Assembly: GCA_013388545.1 (NCBI GenBank)
Contig: JACAFB010000002.1
Location: 1 to 64,000, forward strand
From: Ignavibacteriaceae bacterium
GTDB lineage: Bacteria; Bacteroidota; Ignavibacteria; Ignavibacteriales; Ignavibacteriaceae
Reading direction: 5' to 3'
Length of the DNA: 64,000 nt
Shown: positions 9,853-17,817 of the stretch, piece after piece
Layout: each line of letters starts with the position of its first letter
How positions within the stretch are numbered: the stretch's first letter is position 1
Translations under genes and position numbers: made by a program
Notes under the pieces: generated by a model
Database searches by the model: none
Seen by the model: the letters and a program-made list of their open reading frames with translations, nothing else
What the model was told of the DNA's origin: nothing

Positions 9853-10965
9853 TTAATCCGGAATAAAATACATTACTGTTTCGCTCCATCCCTCTGTGTA
9901 ATGCCGCAAATAGATTTTATAATCTGTTCTTAATTCAGAAATAAATTCGTAAATCTGCCAAAAGTCAGAAGGCTTATGGTACACCGTGATGGCGAGGATT
10001 GGATGATCCTTTATTATATGTTTTTTTGCACCTTTGAGGGCATTTAGTTCCCAGCCCTCGAGATCCATTTTAATAAAAGATATCTTTTCTTTTACTATTT
10101 CATCTATTGTTGTTACATCAATAAAACTTGTTCCACTTTCGCTGATGAAACTTGCTGAACCCGAATCCGAATTAAATTTTAGTTTACCTGCTTTGTCAGA
10201 TAGACCAAGTTCGAAAAATTCAATGTTTTTAAGATTTGAAAGTTTTATTCTAGCTTTTTTCATATTAAAAACAGAAGGTTCAAATAGATAAACCTTTCCG
10301 TAATAAGGATAGCGTGTGCAAAATTGCTCTGTCGTATCTCCATCAAATCCACCTGCATCAATAAAAATGTCCCCCTTTTTTATTGATATGAATTTTTCAA
10401 AATATTGTTCTTTCAATCGCACACTATAATCTTTCATCATTCTGTAATCACCCGTTAGCCGAAAGCTTAGAATATCGTTCAATGTTTTCTTAGACTCTTC
10501 ATCACAGAGCTTTTCATAGATATTATTCCACTTTTCTTTATTTTTTTCAACATCAAATCTTGTTTTAATTACAAAATCAGCTAAGGGTAATTTATCAGGA
10601 AAGGCCTCACATAAGTCTGAATAACTAAGCAAACCTTTTATTTTTAATTTCTCAAGCAATTTGTGTGCACTTAAAGGACTAATTGATGTAGAGCAATTAA
10701 TGACTATAGCGTTTTCCGGGACAGCATTACTTTTAATGACCGGTTTATTCATCCAGTATGAATTATCGGTATAAAAATCATCAATGAACCCATCCAGGAA
10801 TATTGAATTTGTCAAAGCAATAGAATGTTCATTCCTTCCCAGTGCATAACGACAAACAGAACAATCATTTGAAAAGAATTGCTCTGTTAACTCTTTTTTT
10901 TCGATTAAAGATTTTTTCCAATCTGTAATAATGTCTAAAGGATCAATCACTTTAAGATGCTTCAA
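9853..10965 (-). CDS. FkbM family methyltransferase with N-terminal extension
   Basis: ORF 370 aa; GDIFIDAGGFDGDTTEQFC, FIKMDLEGWELNALKGAKKHI. Confidence 0.85.
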   Translation of the reverse strand: MKHLKVIDPLDIITDWKKSLIEKKELTEQFFSNDCSVCRYALGRNEHSIALTNSIFLDGFIDDFYTDNSYWMNKPVIKSNAVPENAIVINCSTSISPLSAHKLLEKLKIKGLLSYSDLCEAFPDKLPLADFVIKTRFDVEKNKEKWNNIYEKLCDEESKKTLNDILSFRLTGDYRMMKDYSVRLKEQYFEKFISIKKGDIFIDAGGFDGDTTEQFCTRYPYYGKVYLFEPSVFNMKKARIKLSNLKNIEFFELGLSDKAGKLKFNSDSGSASFISESGTSFIDVTTIDEIVKEKISFIKMDLEGWELNALKGAKKHIIKDHPILAITVYHKPSDFWQIYEFISELRTDYKIYLRHYTEGWSETVMYFIPD

Positions 10966-11203
10966 TTTTTTTTTTAATTATCTTTATAATTCCACCAATA
11001 GTTCTGAAGTCGGGGGATTCTATATCTTCTTCAGATATTGAAATATTGAATTCGGATTCAATCATAACAATAAACTTTATAATGCCCATCGAATCGATAT
11101 AACCGGTATCAATGTAATTGAAAGAATAAATATCAATATCCGCTGGAATCTTGCCTTTCTTTTGTATGTGCTTTAAAACAAATTCTTCTACTTTATCAAT
11201 CAT
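10952..11203 (-). CDS. Acyl carrier protein (phosphopantetheine attachment domain)
   Basis: ORF 83 aa; FNYIDTGYIDSMGIIKFIVMIESEFNISISEEDIESPDF with DSMG attachment-site motif. Confidence 0.88.
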   Translation of the reverse strand: MIDKVEEFVLKHIQKKGKIPADIDIYSFNYIDTGYIDSMGIIKFIVMIESEFNISISEEDIESPDFRTIGGIIKIIKKKIEAS

Positions 11204-11223
11204 AACTTTAATAAATTTTAATT

Positions 11224-12366
11224 CTATTTAACCCGTTCCCATTTTTTGCTTTTGCAGGAATCGATCATTGCTTCAAAAAATTTTAAACCTTCAATAGCTA
11301 GTTCAGCACTAAATACCTGTTCCGATTTCCACGTTCCGCTTTCTCTATATTGATGAAGAGCGTCTGCTATATCATAATATAAATTTGCAAAGGCTTCAAT
11401 AAATCCAGCCGGATGCCCTGACTTAAATCGGTTGTACCTATGAAGATTGACAACTTCAAGTGCGGCGCCTCTTTCAAGAATTTCTTTTCTTCCGTCTGAA
11501 TAAGAAACTATTAATTCTTCAGGTGTTGCCTGGTACCATTCTGCCGAGGCTTTCCTGCCATAAATTCTTAGCCTAAGTCCGTTTCTGTGTCCGATGGCTG
11601 ATTTACTGAACCAGTATTGTCCATGAATTCCATTTGTATAACGACTCAGGCAGGTTACATTATCAATTACTTCAGGGAACCACCCGAAACTGTTTTGATC
11701 TGAAATAGTTTCAATTGGTCTTTGTCCTGTTAAATAATAAATCAATTCGTGCAAATGAACTGCAAGATCCAAATGTATTGTGGGGACAAAGCCGTCGTGA
11801 AGTCTCCAGGTTTGAGGAATGATTTTATTTCCTGATGCGTCAATTCTTAAATATCCTTCTTGCGGCATCTCTGCCTGAAAATGAATGATGTCGCCGAGTA
11901 TTCCTTTTTTGATCAGATTCTGTAGTTCTCTTACCATAGGGTAGGCTGAATAATTATAAATTACAGCAAGGAATCCATTCGTTCTATCTCTTGTCTTCAA
12001 AATTTGTTCTGCCTCGGAGCTGGTGGTGCCGAGTGCTTTTTCACAGATTACAGGGAAACCAGCTTCAAGTGTCTCAATAACCATTTCATAATGCGATTGC
12101 GTTGGAGTTAGAATTATAACAGCATCAAGTCTATCTTTTTCTTTTTTCAACATTTCACGCCAGTTATCGTAAACTCTTCCCGGTTCAACTCCGTAAGCCT
12201 CTGCAGTTTTATGGTTTCTTTCAGTATTTAGGCTGAAACATCCAGCATCAACAACCCATAAATTGTCCATGGTACTCGAAACAAAATGCGCATATCCAAC
12301 TGCTGAATTAATCGAGCCACCGATAAAGGCTGCCCTTAAAGGTTTAATATTTAAATTATTTGTCAT
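11224..12366 (-). CDS. Gfo/Idh/MocA family oxidoreductase
   Basis: ORF 380 aa; AAFIGGSINSAVGYAHF, VIILTPTQSHYEMVIETLEAGFPVICEKALGTTSSEA. Confidence 0.9.
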   Translation of the reverse strand: MTNNLNIKPLRAAFIGGSINSAVGYAHFVSSTMDNLWVVDAGCFSLNTERNHKTAEAYGVEPGRVYDNWREMLKKEKDRLDAVIILTPTQSHYEMVIETLEAGFPVICEKALGTTSSEAEQILKTRDRTNGFLAVIYNYSAYPMVRELQNLIKKGILGDIIHFQAEMPQEGYLRIDASGNKIIPQTWRLHDGFVPTIHLDLAVHLHELIYYLTGQRPIETISDQNSFGWFPEVIDNVTCLSRYTNGIHGQYWFSKSAIGHRNGLRLRIYGRKASAEWYQATPEELIVSYSDGRKEILERGAALEVVNLHRYNRFKSGHPAGFIEAFANLYYDIADALHQYRESGTWKSEQVFSAELAIEGLKFFEAMIDSCKSKKWERVK

Positions 12367-12382
12367 ACTAGTAAATCCCTTT

Positions 12383-13918
12383 TTAATTAGCTGTTTTTAT
12401 ACTGCAGATTTCGGGTAGCATTCTTTTCATAATTTTTCCCATATCATTTTTGGGCAATTCAGTTAGAATATAATATTTTCTTGGCTGCTGAAAATCAGCT
12501 AGTACTTTTGCACAATGAATTTTTAAACTTCTAAGATTGAATTCATTTTCATTCACTGGAACCAATGCCACCGCAACAATCTCTCCAAGGTTGTCGTCAG
12601 GAAGTGAAAAAGTAGCACATTCTTTTATGCCGTTGAATTCTTTTATTGCTGAATCAATATCCTGTGGATAAACATTAATTCCTCCGGTGATGATAATTTC
12701 CTTTTTCCTTCCAATATAGTATAAATAGCCTTCATCATCCATCTTGCCTAAATCACCTGTTTTGAAATAATTTTTCCACATTGCCTTTTTAGTTTGCTCA
12801 GGCTGCAGATAATATCCTGCAAAAAGCATTGGTGTGCTGCAAACAATTTCTCCGATCTCACCTGTTTTTATTTCCTCTTCTTTATCGTTGATTATCTTAA
12901 CAACTATACCGGGACCAGGCTTTCCAACTGAATCAAGTTTAGATAGTTCTTTAGTTACATTTAATGTCGTTGCAATGGCAATTTCAGATGTACCATAACA
13001 CTCGTGAAATTCGCATTTCAGTTTTGAAAGTAGATCTGATTTAATACTTGAATCAAGTTGTGCGGATGATGAAACGATGCATCTCATACTTTTCATCAAG
13101 TTATTATTATTCATCATTAATTGCTTTGAAATCTGCGCAAGCTGGGATGATACGGCAATAGTAAATGACACTGATTTTTCTTCAACTGTCCTGAGCCATT
13201 CATTAGGTGAATATCTTTCCATAAGTACTGATGTTCCACCTATTAATAAAGGAATGAGCACAAGTCTTTCTGCAAGTGAATGATACAAGGGTGTGGCAGC
13301 AAGTACTCTGTCCTCGGGTGTAACATTGTACATTTCTATTGCGGAGTGTGCACGGTTGAATTTTGTAATCTGTTTTAATGTAATTGGTTTTGGATCTCCG
13401 GTTGAACCTGATGTCATTGTAAGTATGAATGGATCATCGTCTGTACCCTGAAATAAAGGCTGAAAGTCTTCACCCGTGTAATTAATCAAATCTTTTTTTG
13501 AATTAATTCCAATAACTTCTTCGTCTATACTAAGCCAGAGTCCATTTACAAATGTAAAATCGTAATCCTTATCTTTAATTATACTTTCTATAACATCTGC
13601 ATTTGCAATAACGTGCTTAACTCCGGAAGCTTTAAAAGCTTTGTGAACAGCATTCAATGGCAGAGAATTGTTTAACGGTACAAGTGTTACTCCAATATCA
13701 GCTGCCATTATCATAAAAGCTACAAAGTCTATGCTGTTAGGTAATAGAAGTCCAATAGCGTCTCCTCTTTTTACATTTTTAAGATTAAAGAAATGTATAT
13801 ACTTTTTTATCACTGCAGAGAACTGCCTGTATGTTAGCGAAACACTTCCGCAGCAAATAGCTGTTTTTTCTGGATTTTTTTCCGAATTACTGAAAAAAGC
13901 TCTGGATATTTTAGACAA
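12383..13918 (-). CDS. AMP-binding acyl-CoA synthetase / acyl-AMP ligase (ANL superfamily)
   Basis: ORF 511 aa; ILTMTSGSTGDPKPITLK, ECYGTSEIAIAT, YFKTGDLGKMDDEGYLYYIGRKKEIIITGGINVYPQDI, NDMGKIMKRML. Confidence 0.95.
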   Translation of the reverse strand: MSKISRAFFSNSEKNPEKTAICCGSVSLTYRQFSAVIKKYIHFFNLKNVKRGDAIGLLLPNSIDFVAFMIMAADIGVTLVPLNNSLPLNAVHKAFKASGVKHVIANADVIESIIKDKDYDFTFVNGLWLSIDEEVIGINSKKDLINYTGEDFQPLFQGTDDDPFILTMTSGSTGDPKPITLKQITKFNRAHSAIEMYNVTPEDRVLAATPLYHSLAERLVLIPLLIGGTSVLMERYSPNEWLRTVEEKSVSFTIAVSSQLAQISKQLMMNNNNLMKSMRCIVSSSAQLDSSIKSDLLSKLKCEFHECYGTSEIAIATTLNVTKELSKLDSVGKPGPGIVVKIINDKEEEIKTGEIGEIVCSTPMLFAGYYLQPEQTKKAMWKNYFKTGDLGKMDDEGYLYYIGRKKEIIITGGINVYPQDIDSAIKEFNGIKECATFSLPDDNLGEIVAVALVPVNENEFNLRSLKIHCAKVLADFQQPRKYYILTELPKNDMGKIMKRMLPEICSIKTAN

Positions 13919-13933
13919 TTATTACCTTAAATT

Positions 13934-14623
13934 TTAATCAAGAACATTTACAAACTTCAAAAATGATTTACTCTTTAGTCTGAATCGTTGACCGGATTCT
14001 GATAAGTATACTTCATCATCAAGTGTGTTTTTGTTTATAAGTGTGTTGGCGGCAATGAAATTTCTTTTTCCTAGTCTGATTCCATGACCTACAGATGAAT
14101 TTATTCCCAAGAAACATTTCTCTCCGATTTTGCTGCCCCCGGCAATTGATACACCTGAGGTTATATAATTAAATGCTTCAATCGTGCAATCGTGCCCTAT
14201 GTTTACATTGCTCGAAATGAATGTCCCTTGTTTTACAATCGTCCCGGGGTGAATGGATACATGATCGAGTATTATACAATCTGACTCAATTATTAAATCA
14301 TCGTGTATCATAACTGATGGATGAATATAGCTATCAAGTTTATAACCCTTATCAATTGCTTCAAAATGCTTTTTCTCTCTCAGTTCGTTCATATCAATAA
14401 ATCCAATTGAGATTATCATATTGCATTCACTTGGTTTAAATACTTTATCAGCTTTACTGAATGGAACCAAAGGCAGCCCGCAAAATGATTCAGTCTCATT
14501 CTTCATCACTGAGTCGTCAACTGTAAATCCGCAAACATCTTTTTTATGTTTGGAGTATGAATAAAGAACTTTTGCCATTGCTCCATTGCCAAAAATTACA
14601 GTTTTCATTTTTAAGTTATTCAA
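13934..14623 (-). CDS. NeuD/PglD-like sugar O-/N-acyltransferase (left-handed beta-helix)
   Basis: ORF 229 aa; VIFGNGAMAKVLYSY plus hexapeptide repeats (SIHPGTIVKQGTFISSNVNIGHDCTIEAFNYITSGVSIAGGSKIGEKCFLGINSSVGHGI). Confidence 0.88.
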   Translation of the reverse strand: MNNLKMKTVIFGNGAMAKVLYSYSKHKKDVCGFTVDDSVMKNETESFCGLPLVPFSKADKVFKPSECNMIISIGFIDMNELREKKHFEAIDKGYKLDSYIHPSVMIHDDLIIESDCIILDHVSIHPGTIVKQGTFISSNVNIGHDCTIEAFNYITSGVSIAGGSKIGEKCFLGINSSVGHGIRLGKRNFIAANTLINKNTLDDEVYLSESGQRFRLKSKSFLKFVNVLD

Positions 14624-14647
14624 TGATTGTTTGTTAGAAATTAAAAA

Positions 14648-15793
14648 TTATTTTTTTGTATTAATGTTTTCAATGATACCTATAACTTTTGAAATAGTTT
14701 CTACTTCAAGTGCGCCATAAATCGGTAAACATAAAACTTGCTCACCAATTTTGTTTGCAACTGGTAAATTTTCTTTCCCGGCACTTGGCAGACTTCTGTA
14801 AGTTGGCATATTGCTGATCAAAGGATAAAAATATCTCCTTGCATAAATGTTATGTTTTTTCAGTTCATCATATAATTTTTCTCTGCTTGCACCAAATTCA
14901 TTCTCATCAATTAAAACGGGTAAATAAGCATAGTTATAATCATATCCATCAAAATTATTAAATACTTTTATGCCTTTTATATCCTTTAACTTTTCAAAAT
15001 ATGTTTCAGCAGCTTTCTTTCTGTTTGCAATTTCTTCTTCCACTATTTCAAGACTTAGTAAGCCAATTACACTCTGAAATTCATTCATTTTACCGTTAAT
15101 ACCGGGTGCAATAACAGTAAGCTCATCTGCAAAACCAAAATTTTTCAGATAATCAATTCGCTTTTTAAGTTTTTCATCTTTTGATATTATCGCGCCGCCT
15201 TCAAAAGTGGTAAACAATTTAGTCCCATGGAAACTTAAAACCGACATATCACCTTCAAGCAGCAAATTTTTATTTTTCATTTTTATGCCAAAAGCGTGAG
15301 CTGCATCGTAAATTACTTTTAATCCATACTTATCTGCTATATCCTGTATCGCTTCAGTATCACAAGGATGGCCGTATACATGAACAGGCATAATGGCAGT
15401 GGTTTTAGGTGTAATAAGCGCTTCTATCTTAGTCGGATCTATATTCATAGTTTTCTCTTCAATATCACAAAACACCGGTGTAATGCCGTTCCATTTCAAA
15501 GCGTGTGTTGTTGCAACAAAACTAAAGGGAGTTGTGATAACTTCACCGGTTATTCTTAATGCCTGTAATCCAACAACAAGCGCCAGAGTAGCATTAGCAA
15601 ATAAATTAATATGTTCAACATTAAAATATTTTGCTAATTCTTTTTCAAACTGCTGATGGAAAGGACCATTGTTTGTAAGAATTTTATTTTGCCAGATCTG
15701 TTCAAGATATGGATGCAGTTTTTCCAGCGGTGGTAGATTTGGTCGCGTTACATAAATTGTTAGTTCTTTTTTCTGCATAAAATTATCGGGCAA
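14648..15793 (-). CDS. DegT/DnrJ/EryC1/StrS family PLP-dependent sugar aminotransferase
   Basis: ORF 381 aa; ILTNNGPFHQQFEKELAKYF, AIMPVHVYGHPCDTEAIQDIADKYGLKVIYDAAHAFG, VLSFHGTKLFTTFEGGAI (PLP-Lys motif). Confidence 0.93.
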   Translation of the reverse strand: MPDNFMQKKELTIYVTRPNLPPLEKLHPYLEQIWQNKILTNNGPFHQQFEKELAKYFNVEHINLFANATLALVVGLQALRITGEVITTPFSFVATTHALKWNGITPVFCDIEEKTMNIDPTKIEALITPKTTAIMPVHVYGHPCDTEAIQDIADKYGLKVIYDAAHAFGIKMKNKNLLLEGDMSVLSFHGTKLFTTFEGGAIISKDEKLKKRIDYLKNFGFADELTVIAPGINGKMNEFQSVIGLLSLEIVEEEIANRKKAAETYFEKLKDIKGIKVFNNFDGYDYNYAYLPVLIDENEFGASREKLYDELKKHNIYARRYFYPLISNMPTYRSLPSAGKENLPVANKIGEQVLCLPIYGALEVETISKVIGIIENINTKK

Positions 15794-17249
15794 AAATAGC
15801 TTTAAGTTTTTGAATCGGGATCATTTTCTTAAGTTCCAGGTACGGCTCAAGCCTAAAGATTTCAGATAAAACAGCTGCGATTAAAAATCCTGTCGCTGTC
15901 TGAACAATCAGCATTGGAATTGGATTCAGTTTTACCAGGAAATTAAGTGAATAAACTACTAATCCCATTATTAAAGAAATCAACAGCGTTGGTATGATAT
16001 CGGATACCTGCTCTTTAATTCCATAATTTATTAATACACCTGACCATAAACTATTTAAATAATAACTGATAAAAGAGGCAACTAAAATACCAATAAGCAT
16101 AGGTATTATTCCAAGCCAGATTCCAATTAGTATGAGAGGCACTCCAAGTAAAATTTTAATTATTTCAAGCTTTAGAAAAAGATCAGAACGTCCTCTGACT
16201 TTCAATATATTCAGATTTAATGAATGCAGTGGATAAGACATTCCTGATAAAGCCATTAGTTGAAGATATGGTACAGCAGGACGCCATTTTTCGCCAACAA
16301 GTGAAATAATCATTGCTTCGGAAGAAGCTGCCATCCCGATCATCAATGTAAATGACAATAAAGTCGCAGTTTTAATAAGCTTTTTATATCCTTTTTTTAG
16401 TGTTTCAGTATCTTCATTAATACTTGAAAGTAACGGATAGCTTATCCTGCTGAATACTGCTGTGATATTTTGCGAAGGCAGTCTGTTAAATCCCTCTGCC
16501 CTGGTGTAATATCCAAGCTCGGCAGGAGAGAAGAACTTTCCGATTACCAGGTAATAAATATTTCTGTATGTAGTATAAATCAGCCCTGATAAAATAAGTT
16601 TTGAACCAAAAGGAAATAATTCTTTTAATACCTTTCTGTTGAACATCGCTTTTGGTAGCCAGTTGTTCCAGTACCATAATAAAGCCGAAGAGAATAGAGA
16701 TCTGAATACAGATTGCCAGACTAAACTCCATACTCCATAACCAAAATATGCCATCCCTATTCCGGCAGCTCCGGATAAAGAGTTAGCTATTATTGATACT
16801 TTTGTCTGCATCTTAAAATCAAGACGTTTGGTTCTTATTGTTCCCTGTATTATTGATACTGAACTGATGATCAGGTTTATTCCCATTACTCTGATAATTG
16901 GCACAAGTTCGGGCTGGTTAAAGAAACTGCTTATTAAAGGAGCAGCGAAAAAAAGTATTAAATAAAAAACAATACCGGCAAATAAATTAAAATAGAAAAC
17001 AGTTGAGTAATCTTCGTCCGTGCAATCATTTTTTCTTACTAATGCCTGGCTGAATCCGCTGTCAATAAATGACTGTGATACAGCAAAAACAATCGCAATC
17101 ATTCCGACCAGTCCGAATTCATAAGGGGAGAGGAGCCGGGCAAGAACAATTCCTATTACAAAATGAATAACCTGGTAGGAGATATTGTCAATAAATCCCC
17201 ACTTAAAACTGGAGATTGTTTTCTTTCTGAAGCTTGCTTTTTCGTTCAA
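15783..17249 (-). CDS. Lipopolysaccharide/oligosaccharide flippase (Wzx-like, MOP superfamily)
   Basis: ORF 488 aa, multi-pass; RKKTISSFKWGFIDNISYQVIHFVIGIVLARLLSPYEFGLVGMIAIVFAVSQSFIDSGFSQALVRK. Confidence 0.92.
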   Translation of the reverse strand: MNEKASFRKKTISSFKWGFIDNISYQVIHFVIGIVLARLLSPYEFGLVGMIAIVFAVSQSFIDSGFSQALVRKNDCTDEDYSTVFYFNLFAGIVFYLILFFAAPLISSFFNQPELVPIIRVMGINLIISSVSIIQGTIRTKRLDFKMQTKVSIIANSLSGAAGIGMAYFGYGVWSLVWQSVFRSLFSSALLWYWNNWLPKAMFNRKVLKELFPFGSKLILSGLIYTTYRNIYYLVIGKFFSPAELGYYTRAEGFNRLPSQNITAVFSRISYPLLSSINEDTETLKKGYKKLIKTATLLSFTLMIGMAASSEAMIISLVGEKWRPAVPYLQLMALSGMSYPLHSLNLNILKVRGRSDLFLKLEIIKILLGVPLILIGIWLGIIPMLIGILVASFISYYLNSLWSGVLINYGIKEQVSDIIPTLLISLIMGLVVYSLNFLVKLNPIPMLIVQTATGFLIAAVLSEIFRLEPYLELKKMIPIQKLKAIFAR

Positions 17250-17291
17250 TTAAAATCTTTTAATTATTCAGTTCAACAATTCATCAATTTT

Positions 17292-17817
17292 CTATTTACT
17301 CCACCGGAGTTTTGAAAAATGCTTATCCGTTATCAAGCATCCGGTATCCAGCATCTGGAATCAGGTCTCCGGCATCGATTCAATCCCAACAAATGACTCA
17401 ATGACCTAATGACTAAATGTCTGTAATTTTAAATTTCCCTCTGTGTAATCTGTAGTAAAATCCTATTTAACCCCTCCGGTGTTTTGAAAAATGCTTATCC
17501 AGCATCAAGCATCCAGTATCCAGTATCAAGCATCCAGCATCAGGCATCTGGAATCAGGTCTCCGGCATCGATTCAATCCCAACAAATGACTCAATGACCT
17601 AATGACTAAATTTCTAAAATTTTAAATTTCCCTCTGTGTAATCTGTGATAAAATCCTATTTAACCCCTCCGGTGTTTTGAAAAATGCTTATCCAGCATCA
17701 AGCATCCAGTATCCAGTATCAAGCATCCGGTATCTGGCATCCGGCATCGATTCAGTCTCAACAAATGACTCAATGACCTGATGACTAAATGACTTATTGA
17801 CTCAATGACTAATAAAC
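17292..17817. repeat. Three tandem copies of a ~170-193 bp composite intergenic repeat (7-mer array + spacer + 8-mer array)
   Basis: Copies begin CTATTTA(C/A)(T/C)CC... at 17292, 17463 and 17656. Each holds GTTTTGAAAAATGCTTATCC, a phased 7-mer array and AATGACT 8-mers. The first two also share AATTTCCCTCTGTGTAATCTGT. Confidence 0.95.

Noticed and set aside
17292-17817. CRISPR-like array
   Set aside because: Only three long copies with near-identical internal sequence; no short direct repeats separated by unique spacers and no cas genes.
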